This document shows positions 1 to 7,328 of a stretch of 9,746 bases of DNA, in pieces. Every line of letters starts with the position of its first letter. The stretch's first letter is position 1. The notes under the pieces are model-generated. The model did no database searches. It worked only from the letters and a program-made list of their open reading frames with translations, and was not told where the DNA came from. The translations under genes and the position numbers were made by a program. Origin of the DNA: an uncultured Porphyromonadaceae bacterium. GTDB taxonomy: Bacteria; Bacteroidota; Bacteroidia; Bacteroidales; Muribaculaceae. The stretch is taken from NCBI GenBank assembly GCA_947176355.1, contig CAMWQY010000081.1, positions 1 through 9,746 of the forward strand. The letters run 5' to 3'.

Positions 1-50
1 AAAGGGGCATTGCTTCGCTCGCCCTTGAAGCACACGGAGACTTTCGCTGA
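1..50 (+). CDS. Possible 3' end of a rightward gene cut by the window edge
   Basis: In the third frame the window opens with codons reading RGIASLALEAHGDFR and then a TGA at 48-50, which looks like a plausible protein C-terminus. The same bases are also open in frame 1 until a TAG at 52-54, so the frame is not settled. The stretch is more GC-rich than the AT-rich DNA that follows, and a strong hairpin terminator sits about 50 bases downstream, as expected at the end of a transcript entering from the left. Too little is present to assign a family. The alternative is plain untranslated DNA. Confidence 0.3.
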   Translation, partial: RGIASLALEAHGDFR

Positions 51-100
51 ATAGTTACGACCAAAATCAGGGTTGAGACTTGACAATTATATCTGATGAA

Positions 101-138
101 AAAAAAGCTGCTTGAGCCATAAATCAAGCAGCTTTTTT
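101..138 (+). terminator. Strong intrinsic terminator, symmetric enough to work both ways
   Basis: A perfect 15-base inverted repeat has arms at 101-115 and 124-138 around an 8-base loop. The core of each arm is GCTGCTTGA / TCAAGCAGC, flanked by an A run on the left and a T run on the right, so the RNA would form a GC-containing stem followed by uridines. It most likely ends the transcript entering from the left edge. No gene to its right points left towards it, so any bidirectional role is only structural potential. Confidence 0.85.
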
Positions 139-531
139 ATTGTCATTTGTTTGAAATATAAATGGTCTTTTCATAATGTTTCACGCCTCTTTCATTTAGA
201 AATCCGATATTGTTTGAGTCTGCGGTTTCGGCGGATGATCATAGATGTTTATGCACAGAACTATTTTCTTGCATAGTCACGTCAAACGAACAAGCAGAAT
301 AGACGCATATTTCTTATATCGAGATTCCTGTCGCCTGATTACATCAAAAAATATTCTTTCTGCGTTTCTTCTGCCAGTTCGAAGTATCGTAGGAGAAAAT
401 AAAAATTCTGAGCCTAAATTCTATAATAACCTTCTGAATGAACTTCCTCCTAATTTTCTATATGTATATATACTCGCCAAATCCATCTTAAATGAAAGAG
501 CCGTGTAACTTCAATGGTAAATTTCACTAAA
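139..531. other. AT-rich intergenic stretch with no supported gene
   Basis: About 390 bases lie between the terminator and the apbE promoter. Base composition is visibly AT-richer than in the neighbouring genes. One open frame of 87 codons (245-508, + strand) begins MFMHRTIFLH; it matches no family I recognise and has no ribosome-binding site or clear promoter. I see no tRNA, no hairpin with a T run, no tandem repeat and no insertion-sequence ends. It could be long non-coding spacer, a decayed gene, or the site of an unrecognised small RNA. Confidence 0.5.
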
Positions 532-565
532 TTGTTTCTTTCTCGGAACATTTTTATTATCTTTG
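532..565 (+). promoter_or_regulatory. Bacteroidota-type promoter for apbE
   Basis: The sequence TATCTTTG at 558-565 matches the Bacteroidota -7 consensus TAnnTTTG exactly. A TTGTTT at 532-537 lies about 20 bases upstream, where the -33 TTTG element is expected. Transcription would start near 571-573, leaving a leader of only about 10 bases before the ATG at 582. The pair apbE plus the membrane-protein gene is probably transcribed from here. Confidence 0.7.
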
Positions 566-581
566 CACGACAAACGCAACT

Positions 582-1598
582 ATGATGAAAATGATGAAGG
601 CTTTTTCTATATATTCCCTATTCATCCTTACGCTCCTGCTTGTCAGCTGCGGAAATGAGAATTCCTGGCATAAGAGCCAAGGGATGATATGGAATACGGT
701 GTGGCATGCTACGTATTGCGGACCTGAGGATGCTATTTCTGCCGCCATAGATTCTCTGAAAGGTGTCGAAAGCAGCGTCTCTGCTTTCGACGATAATTCC
801 CTCGTCTCTGTAATCAATAGGAATTCTAAAGGAACTGTCGACACACACTTCAAGGATATCTATGAGATGTCTAAGAAAATAAACCGACTGAGCAACGGTC
901 TTTTCGATCCTACCCTCTCCCCTCTCATCAAGGCGTGGGGGTTCGGCAAAGGACACATTCCTACCGCCGACACAACGCGTATTGAGACTATCCTCAATTA
1001 CGTTGGAATAGACAAGACATGGATCAATAACGATACACTCTTTAAATCTTCGCCCGAAATCTCATTCAACTTCTCGGCTATCGCCAAGGGATATGGTGTG
1101 GATGTAGCGGCGCAGACCCTGATTGAGAATGGCTGCTCCGACCTTATGATGGAAATCGGAGGAGAGGTAGTGTGTCGTGGACTGAATCCGGAAGGTAAGA
1201 AATGGAGAATCCTTATCGAGACTCCTGACGAGGAATACCTGAATGAGGTTTTTAAAACCGACCGGAAACCGACTTTCTCCAATCAATTGATAGTGGAACT
1301 TACTGATGAAGCACTCGCAACGTCGGGAAACTATCGCAACTACCATTCCGAGTCCGGTCAGACTTTCGGACATACAATCTCACCCGTAACAGGACGTCCC
1401 GTAAAGACAGACATCCTAAGCGCTTCTGTTATCGCTCCCTCGTGTATGGAGGCAGACGCATTGGCTACCGCCTGCATGGCGATGGGATCGGCAGATGCAA
1501 TGGAGATGCTTGACAATGCCGGATTTTCAGGAGCCTTCATCCTTTATTCAGGAGAAGTAATAGTCAATGACTATATGAGAAAACATATAGCCAAATAA
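582..1598 (+). CDS. apbE: FAD:protein FMN transferase, lipoprotein (ApbE family)
   Basis: ApbE enzymes use FAD and Mg2+ to attach FMN covalently to a Ser/Thr of exported or membrane flavoproteins such as the NqrC and RnfG subunits. The 338-residue length is normal. Residues 1-22 are a lipoprotein signal with lipobox LVSC at 20-23, so Cys23 is the probable lipidated residue, placing the enzyme outside the cytoplasmic membrane. Family motifs follow in order: GLFDPTLSPLIKAWGFG (106-122), SAIAKGYGVD (165-174), EIGGE (191-195), ATSGNYRNY (246-254), HTISPVTGRP (264-273) and EADALATACMAMG (290-302). Asp292 and Thr296 sit where the family binds Mg2+. The start is ambiguous because the first 18 bases are a near-perfect 9-base tandem repeat coding MMKMMK, giving Met codons at 582, 585, 591 and 594. 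No NqrC or RnfG gene is present, so the target is unknown. A membrane-protein gene follows 17 bases downstream, probably co-transcribed. Confidence 0.95.
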   Translation: MMKMMKAFSIYSLFILTLLLVSCGNENSWHKSQGMIWNTVWHATYCGPEDAISAAIDSLKGVESSVSAFDDNSLVSVINRNSKGTVDTHFKDIYEMSKKINRLSNGLFDPTLSPLIKAWGFGKGHIPTADTTRIETILNYVGIDKTWINNDTLFKSSPEISFNFSAIAKGYGVDVAAQTLIENGCSDLMMEIGGEVVCRGLNPEGKKWRILIETPDEEYLNEVFKTDRKPTFSNQLIVELTDEALATSGNYRNYHSESGQTFGHTISPVTGRPVKTDILSASVIAPSCMEADALATACMAMGSADAMEMLDNAGFSGAFILYSGEVIVNDYMRKHIAK

Positions 1599-1615
1599 TC
1601 ACACCCCACGTTCCC

Positions 1616-3166
1616 ATGAAAAATAACGCATATTCTACCATTCTACTCCTTTTGCTCGGCACAGTAATATGGTGGATGTCTGCCAATGTAGTCTGGCTCG
1701 GCGACGATCTGGACTATAAATACATGATGAAGGGTGAAATATGGCAGTCGTGGGGATGGATTAAATCACTGAAAGATTTCTTTCTGTCTCAGTTCACTCA
1801 TTATCATAATGTAAATGGCAGATTTATAGCTCATACACTCGTTCAACTTTTCAATGGAATTCTTGGTCAGCAGGTTTTTGCTGTTTTAAATGCCATCATT
1901 TATATACTCTTTGCCATTTTCATAGGGCGGGTCGGATATGTAAGAATAAGTAAAAATTCAGGCGGAATTCTTACTGCAATATGCCTTTCTGTGATGTGCT
2001 TCATCACTAAGATGATGCCTACATGTCAGATAGGGTATATTTGGGGGATGCTTGCAAACATCATTTGGTTGATGCTCTTTTTCAAGCATCGGAAACCATC
2101 ATGGCTATCAACTGTGGCAATCGCTTTGCTTGGCATTATTGTCGGTAATTGGCAAGAATCAGTATCTCTTGGAGTTTGCTCAGGACTCGGAGTTTGGTGG
2201 ATAATGCAACTGATAAAAAGCAATAAATACTCCGATGTAAGATTTGATTGGCGAAGGAGTTGGATGCTGGCAGGATATGTAGCAGGGACCGCAACCAATA
2301 GCTTTGCTCCTTCCACTATCGGACGTGTCGGTGGCGATATTATGCCCTTCCTCGATCAGCTGCTCATTGCTTCTTATTCAATCCCTGGAATCATACTATT
2401 GATCTTGGTAGAGATCGCAAACAAGAAATCCATCAATAATTTAAGTCTTTTCTCATTTGATTCAATTCGACAAGGAATACCCAATGGAGTGCTTACGATC
2501 GGAATGATTGCATTGCTCGTCTTCAATATCGTCATTGGAATTTATTCCAACCGACAACTCTTTGGAGCAAACCTTTTCGCCATAATACTTATTCTCAGAA
2601 TTCTTCCACACCATAGATTCAATTGCGCCTTCAACATCTTAGCTTCTATGGCAGTCATCGGATATTGGTGGCTAATGGCAACAGGGATTGAAGACGTCAA
2701 GCAGCAATATAAGGAGATAATGCATCTGCACAAGGAGTCTGCTGACGGAAGTGTTATTATCGACCGTCATAGGGTGATGACACTTGGGGTTCCGCTGAGA
2801 GCAAAATATTATGAAGATATTCTTGGACAATTTAACAATGACCTCCATCATTCCATGATGAAAGATTTCAAACATGTCAGGAAAGGAAAGACCCTTAAGC
2901 TAAAGCCTTCATCAATTATGGATCAAGAAAAGGTTGAGAAATATTCCACGGGACATTTCAATGTGACACTAAAAGAGCCTCCCAAAGGGGAAGCTCCAAG
3001 AGAAGTGTTAATTTACGGACACTATATATTTCCTAATATAAAAGCTGCTCCAAGAAAGCTTGAGGTGACTAAATATTCCAATCGGCGACCACCTTACGCA
3101 ACTGCAGTAATTATACCCGAATATCCTTTCTTTACAGCTGATTCAATAATTATATTACCTAATTGA
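1616..3166 (+). CDS. Polytopic membrane protein, DUF6056-like, possible GT-C-type glycosyltransferase
   Basis: This 516-residue protein has about ten hydrophobic segments between residues 6 and 355, then a soluble C-terminal part of about 150 residues that is rich in Lys and His. The first segment (about 6-26) is followed by GDDLDY (29-34), then NGRF (67-70) and GNWQES (177-182). An acidic pair just after the first membrane helix, a following NGR and a later Asn/Glu motif resemble the DUF6056 family common in Bacteroidota. The acidic pair is also reminiscent of GT-C enzymes, which move sugars from lipid-linked donors on the outer face of the membrane. The family call rests on recognised pattern only, and the enzymatic role is inference. 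The ATG at 1616 follows the apbE stop by 17 bases, so the two are probably co-transcribed, although no functional link is known. The 3' end is 18 bases from the stop of the converging patatin gene, and no terminator is visible between them. Confidence 0.6.
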   Translation: MKNNAYSTILLLLLGTVIWWMSANVVWLGDDLDYKYMMKGEIWQSWGWIKSLKDFFLSQFTHYHNVNGRFIAHTLVQLFNGILGQQVFAVLNAIIYILFAIFIGRVGYVRISKNSGGILTAICLSVMCFITKMMPTCQIGYIWGMLANIIWLMLFFKHRKPSWLSTVAIALLGIIVGNWQESVSLGVCSGLGVWWIMQLIKSNKYSDVRFDWRRSWMLAGYVAGTATNSFAPSTIGRVGGDIMPFLDQLLIASYSIPGIILLILVEIANKKSINNLSLFSFDSIRQGIPNGVLTIGMIALLVFNIVIGIYSNRQLFGANLFAIILILRILPHHRFNCAFNILASMAVIGYWWLMATGIEDVKQQYKEIMHLHKESADGSVIIDRHRVMTLGVPLRAKYYEDILGQFNNDLHHSMMKDFKHVRKGKTLKLKPSSIMDQEKVEKYSTGHFNVTLKEPPKGEAPREVLIYGHYIFPNIKAAPRKLEVTKYSNRRPPYATAVIIPEYPFFTADSIIILPN

Positions 3167-3184
3167 AAGGTTTCATATAGCGTT

Positions 3185-5374
3185 TTAAAGCTTAGGATTT
3201 GGGACAAACCAGCCGATACTCACCCCGAAGTTCCAGCCACTTAGTGCTGTCGTATAGGAGGAGAAGACTGAGATGGAGGCAAATGGCAATGTGCCTACTA
3301 TGCTTACCCTACCAAGAAATTCTGTCTTTGAGAAAGGAGTATGCCACTCATTTGACTCTCTGAATTTCGTATATACGTATGCATCGCCTCTCAATTGAAT
3401 CCTCTGAAATAGCTTCCAAACCGGAATGGCTCCAATAGCTACGTAGTCGTCGCCTCGCAATTCGGGAGTATAACAATTGTCCATCGACATAAGGGGTACA
3501 AAAGAGGTAGATGTCATAAGATCAGTTTTCATATCTGCAAAACGCTTCCCTATCGAGACGCCTCCCTCAGCGAGAACACCCAAATTAAAGTTTTGGCTAA
3601 GAGAATAGTAATTATTCCATAGTGCTTCCAACTTTCCTCTCCAGACCGCCTCTGTTTTAGGAGTTGCAACATCTTCCAAATGAGACTTTGCTTCCATCCT
3701 CATTCCACTCACTGATGCATATACCCTTCTTCCGGTCTCAGGGAAAGTTCTGTTGCCAAGCGTATTATACTCATATTCCAACATTCCTTTCGCAGTCTTC
3801 ACCTTATATTGCTCTCCGTAGGCAGCAGACAGTTTGAAAAGTGCTGATCTGCCTTGCCCTACTTCGTAGGCAGCCCTGACAAAGTTGACATTAGACACAA
3901 AAGACTCTATATTCTTGTTACTGAAGAAAAATGGAAGATTATCATAATATTTCTTCTTTGATGCTACTCCTTCCAGCGATATGTAAGATGGATTGTAGGA
4001 ATTCAGTCGCATCCTTCCTTTCAGACGAGCTGCTATATATGATTGTCCCCCCCATAATGAAAGTTGGGCATCTATCGAATTTTTCTTCAACGAATGGTAA
4101 CCAATACCGGCAAATATATAACTTCCGACGCCTGTCGACAACCAACCTCCTGCTGAGGCTCGCCATGGCTGCTTGATATTGGCTTTCAACACGAGTTCAT
4201 CACCATTTGCCTCCGGCAATAATTCTGATACGTCTCCTTGAGAAATCACATTATAATAGGCTTCCTCCACATCATTCATTGTCATAGAACCGTTACGCTT
4301 CTCTCTACTTGTGAATACCGAGATGAGATAGTTTCGGTCTTTTCCGGTAAGTCCCGGAGTAGCAACTGAATTGAAAGTGACTTCCGGAACTTTCTCGGCA
4401 AATTTCGCTCTTCTCTCATTTACTTCGGCAAGCGGACGTCGAGCTTTCAACCGGGATTTGATTGAATCCACCCATTGCAATCCGGTCTTATAACCAATAT
4501 TGTAGATTTCCTGAGCTTCATCAAATGACAAGACACCGAAATTAGTGACCGGGACCTGAATCTTTATGCCTAATTTTGGATCAAGATCATAATCATTGTT
4601 CTGGATAATGAGGTCCTCAAGTTCGGAATACATATTATTGACATTCGGTTTTCCATCCGGCTTCGATACAGATACGCCGATGATAAAATCCGGATGAAAG
4701 TCTTCCTGCATCACGTCGACAGGGAAATTATCATAAATTCCGCCATCAAACGCAAGGATACTGTCGACCATAATCGAACGATATACAAGAGGGAATGACA
4801 TCGATCCTCTCACAGACTCTCCAAGAGATCCTTTTCGGCAAACCACCTTATGCTTCTTATAAACGTCAGAGAATACGCAGCGGAAAGGCACAAATAGATT
4901 ATCGAAATCTCCTCCACATGCCTTTGTATAGGGAGTGAATAGTTTCAAAAACTCAATATTCATTGGAGTAGGATCAATCAGACTCTTAGGAAGCACTTGA
5001 GAGGCGATATTGACATCGTCGCCACCAAAACTTATTTTCCCCCATTCAGGAGTTGGATCCGGAGTGCTGACAAATGATATGTTTTTCTTATTGATCGTAC
5101 CGCTGCTCCAATCCAAGAAATCTTTCGACGTCATCATATTGAGCATAGAATCCGGCGTCCAACCGCAGCTATACAGAGATCCTACGATAGAACCCATTGA
5201 AGTTCCGGCTACATAATCAATAGGGATATCATTATCTTCCAATGCCTTGATAACACCAACATGGGCGACACCCTTGGCACCGCCTCCACTCAAAACGAGA
5301 CCGACCTTGTCGGCTGCCTGCATTGATGCAGTTGCCAACAAGGTCGCCAATATGACTAAGGTTTTGTTTTTCAT
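3185..5374 (-). CDS. Patatin-like phospholipase with POTRA domain and C-terminal outer-membrane beta-barrel
   Basis: This 729-residue protein is predicted to be a lipid acyl hydrolase built into an outer-membrane protein. Residues 1-20 are a signal peptide, with likely cleavage at SMQA-ADK. The patatin domain (about 23-310) shows the oxyanion-hole motif GGGAKG (30-35), the nucleophile elbow GTSMG (57-61, Ser59) and the catalytic DGG (Asp210), so the Ser-Asp dyad is intact. A POTRA-like segment covers about 330-408. The rest, to 729, alternates polar and aromatic residues with Gly-rich turns, as in Omp85/surface-antigen barrels. This order matches PlpD of Pseudomonas and FplA of Fusobacterium (type Vd secretion family); whether the lipase faces the periplasm or the cell surface cannot be read from sequence. 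The last residue is Leu rather than the usual terminal aromatic, although WF lies seven and six residues from the end. It lies 124 bases downstream of the DUF349 gene and has its own AT-rich leader. Confidence 0.9.
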   Translation of the reverse strand: MKNKTLVILATLLATASMQAADKVGLVLSGGGAKGVAHVGVIKALEDNDIPIDYVAGTSMGSIVGSLYSCGWTPDSMLNMMTSKDFLDWSSGTINKKNISFVSTPDPTPEWGKISFGGDDVNIASQVLPKSLIDPTPMNIEFLKLFTPYTKACGGDFDNLFVPFRCVFSDVYKKHKVVCRKGSLGESVRGSMSFPLVYRSIMVDSILAFDGGIYDNFPVDVMQEDFHPDFIIGVSVSKPDGKPNVNNMYSELEDLIIQNNDYDLDPKLGIKIQVPVTNFGVLSFDEAQEIYNIGYKTGLQWVDSIKSRLKARRPLAEVNERRAKFAEKVPEVTFNSVATPGLTGKDRNYLISVFTSREKRNGSMTMNDVEEAYYNVISQGDVSELLPEANGDELVLKANIKQPWRASAGGWLSTGVGSYIFAGIGYHSLKKNSIDAQLSLWGGQSYIAARLKGRMRLNSYNPSYISLEGVASKKKYYDNLPFFFSNKNIESFVSNVNFVRAAYEVGQGRSALFKLSAAYGEQYKVKTAKGMLEYEYNTLGNRTFPETGRRVYASVSGMRMEAKSHLEDVATPKTEAVWRGKLEALWNNYYSLSQNFNLGVLAEGGVSIGKRFADMKTDLMTSTSFVPLMSMDNCYTPELRGDDYVAIGAIPVWKLFQRIQLRGDAYVYTKFRESNEWHTPFSKTEFLGRVSIVGTLPFASISVFSSYTTALSGWNFGVSIGWFVPNPKL

Positions 5375-5376
5375 AA

Positions 5377-5410
5377 TATAGTATATAGCTAATAGTGTCT
5401 GTATACTATA
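5377..5410 (-). promoter_or_regulatory. AT-rich hairpin in the leader of the patatin gene
   Basis: A perfect 9-base inverted repeat, TATAGTATA at 5377-5385 and TATACTATA at 5402-5410, encloses 16 bases. In the leftward mRNA the downstream arm ends two bases before the AUG at 5374, so the folded stem would cover the initiation region. The stem is almost all A-U and may be only marginally stable. It could affect translation or bind a dimeric regulator as DNA, or it may be chance in AT-rich sequence. Confidence 0.4.
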
Positions 5411-5438
5411 CCAACAAACAAAACTGAATTTGGATTAA

Positions 5439-5468
5439 CAAACGTTAAAAAAAATTTTTAATCGCAAA
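5439..5468 (-). promoter_or_regulatory. Weak candidate promoter for the patatin gene
   Basis: Read leftward, TTTG at 5468-5465 is followed after 18 bases by AACGTTTG at 5446-5439, one mismatch from the Bacteroidota -7 consensus TAnnTTTG. The spacing is slightly shorter than usual. It would give a leader of roughly 60 bases containing the hairpin at 5377-5410. The alternative is read-through from the upstream DUF349 gene, because I see no terminator in the 124-base gap. Confidence 0.3.
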
Positions 5469-5498
5469 TCTTATTTTGTTTTTCTGCCTTCGTGATGA

Positions 5499-7304
5499 TC
5501 AAGAGAGCATGTCGATCTTCTGCTGTATCTGCTCGATGTCTTGCTCTATCTGCTTAATCTTTCTTTCGAGATCTTTGAGCATGGAGTTGCCTGCGCTCGA
5601 CTTGATATTGAAGAATCCCATGTTGTTATGATAGGTCTTAAGGTCGTTGCGCTTAGCCTCAAGCTGACGCATGAGAAAATCTTTCTCTCGCTTCACCTTT
5701 GTAGAGTCATCCTTAATGTCGTCGAGCTTCTGCTCGAAGCGTCGCATATTATTGCGACTCTCGCGGGAATCAAGAGAGTTATAGATCTTATCGCAAATCT
5801 CACGATACTCAGCACGCAACTGGTCTTTAACCTTGAATGGAACATGACCAATGGCATTCCACTTCTCCTGAAGTTCACGCACGAGCGGAAGGAGTTGACG
5901 GCGATCCATCTCTATGTCAAGTTCCTTGAGCTGTGCAATCACTTCACGCTTAGCTTCAAGATTGGCATTTTCTTCTTTCTTGCGGTCGCCATTCTCAGCC
6001 TTACGGCGATCGAAGACGGCATTGCAAGCAGCAGTAAATCTATTCCAAATTTCATCGGAATGTTTTCTTCCTGCACTTCCGATCTTCTTCCATTCGTCGC
6101 GAAGCTTCTGCACCTCAGCTACAGCTGCTGAGATCTTTTCTTGTGAAAGAAGAGCTTCTGCTTTCTCACAGAGTTCTGTCTTCTTCTGAAGATTTTCGTT
6201 GTATTCATCCTTAATCTTATGGAAGAAATCAGCCTTTGCCTTGAAGAAGATGTCGCATGCGTTGCGGAATCTGTTGTAGAGGGCGGCATTGTTCTTTCTC
6301 GAAGCAAAACCGGTCTCTTTCCAACGTGCCTGCAGGTCGATCACTTTCTTAGTAGCTTCGTCCCAAGCATTGAAAGATTCTGGAAGAGCCACCATAATAT
6401 TCTCTACTTCTTCGCAGAGTTTAAGCTTAGCTTCTTCATTTGCAGCTTCATTGGCCTTTCTGCTTTCAAAATACTCTTGATGACGCTTTCTGACTACGGA
6501 TGAAGCCTCTCTGAATTCCTCCCAAAGGGGCTCGCGATATTCTTTTGCGACAGGTCCGGTCTCACGCCATTCATTATGAAGGATCATAAGCTTGTTGATG
6601 GCGTCTACCACATCTGTATTGTCTGCAAGGGCCTTAGCTTGGTCTACGAGCTGGCGCTTAGCCTCAAGATTTTTCTTGAAGTCAAGGTCGCGAAGCTCCT
6701 TGTTCATCTTAAGCTGGTCGTAGAAAAGTTCTACGGCAGTCTGGAATTCTTTCCACAGACCGGTCACTGCAGTGTCGGGAAGATCAGCTTTTTCCTTGAA
6801 TTGCTTCTGCAGTTCCTGGAATTTTTGGAAATTGAGGTTGACATTGTCGATATCGGCAGCAATCTCCTTAATGTTGTTGAGGATGCTCTCCTTTTCCTTA
6901 AGATTAGCCTCCCTTGCCTTTTGGTCAGCTTCGAGCCATGCTGCACGTATGTCGCGGAAGCGGGCAAAAAGGTCGCGCATTTCAGCTTCTCCTTCATCAG
7001 GAACAGAAACAAACTCTTCAGGTTTGCCCCCTTCAGCAATGTGCTTCTCGAGTTCAGCAATCGTTTCTTTGTTGCGAAGAGCAAAATAGGCGCCTTTGAT
7101 CGCCTGAGCTTCATGATGCTCAGTAGCTCTTTCTTCTTCTACTATGGAGCGAAGAGCTTCGATAAGTTCACTCTTTGACATTTCTGAAAAGCGGGGTGAA
7201 CGCTCTTCTTCTGCTAATTCAGGAGTCTCTACGCCGGCAGGCTCAACTCCGGTGGTGGGTTCAGGAAGTTCCACTTCTGAAACATTCTTTACTTCGTCAG
7301 TCAT
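5499..7304 (-). CDS. DUF349 repeat protein, coiled-coil rich, function unknown
   Basis: This 601-residue, highly charged, largely helical protein has no signal peptide or membrane segment, so it is probably cytosolic. Residues 1-40 are acidic and Pro-rich, likely disordered. Helical repeats of the DUF349 kind follow. A core aromatic (F169, W246, W328, W405, W482) is followed in four of the five by Gly four to five residues later, and exactly 15 residues on by the L/I-W/Y-x-x-F motif (W184, W261, Y343, W420; degenerate LRAEY at 496-500). Spacing is 77, 82, 77 and 77 residues. A sixth, degenerate copy is suggested by LFARF at 112-116. The tail (about 540-601) holds a conserved-looking NNMGFF (560-565) and a coiled coil rich in Gln, Glu and Ile. 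Similar long DUF349 proteins are common in Bacteroidota, and I know of no established biochemical role. The start lies 24 bases after the isomerase stop, indicating one transcript. Confidence 0.88.
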   Translation of the reverse strand: MTDEVKNVSEVELPEPTTGVEPAGVETPELAEEERSPRFSEMSKSELIEALRSIVEEERATEHHEAQAIKGAYFALRNKETIAELEKHIAEGGKPEEFVSVPDEGEAEMRDLFARFRDIRAAWLEADQKAREANLKEKESILNNIKEIAADIDNVNLNFQKFQELQKQFKEKADLPDTAVTGLWKEFQTAVELFYDQLKMNKELRDLDFKKNLEAKRQLVDQAKALADNTDVVDAINKLMILHNEWRETGPVAKEYREPLWEEFREASSVVRKRHQEYFESRKANEAANEEAKLKLCEEVENIMVALPESFNAWDEATKKVIDLQARWKETGFASRKNNAALYNRFRNACDIFFKAKADFFHKIKDEYNENLQKKTELCEKAEALLSQEKISAAVAEVQKLRDEWKKIGSAGRKHSDEIWNRFTAACNAVFDRRKAENGDRKKEENANLEAKREVIAQLKELDIEMDRRQLLPLVRELQEKWNAIGHVPFKVKDQLRAEYREICDKIYNSLDSRESRNNMRRFEQKLDDIKDDSTKVKREKDFLMRQLEAKRNDLKTYHNNMGFFNIKSSAGNSMLKDLERKIKQIEQDIEQIQQKIDMLS

Positions 7305-7328
7305 GGCACGATGAGGTTATGTTGATAT

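Noticed and set aside
245..508. Open frame of 87 codons on the + strand as a small protein gene
   Set aside because: It has no recognisable family, no clear promoter or ribosome-binding site, and lies in AT-rich DNA with unremarkable composition. It is described only within the intergenic entry.
2283..2306. GTATNS in the membrane protein as a possible ApbE flavinylation site
   Set aside because: It superficially resembles the S/T-G-A-T flavinylation motif but has the order G-T-A-T, lacks the preceding acidic residue and is not within an FMN-binding domain.
5444..5460. A/T homopolymer-like run after the DUF349 gene as an intrinsic terminator
   Set aside because: The A/T run has no GC-containing stem before it on the leftward strand, so it does not have terminator form.
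5541..7178. Long open frames on the + strand opposite the DUF349 gene (196 and 200 codons)
   Set aside because: They are antisense shadows of a repetitive, strongly coding leftward gene whose repeat motifs are clear. Their translations are low-complexity and match nothing.
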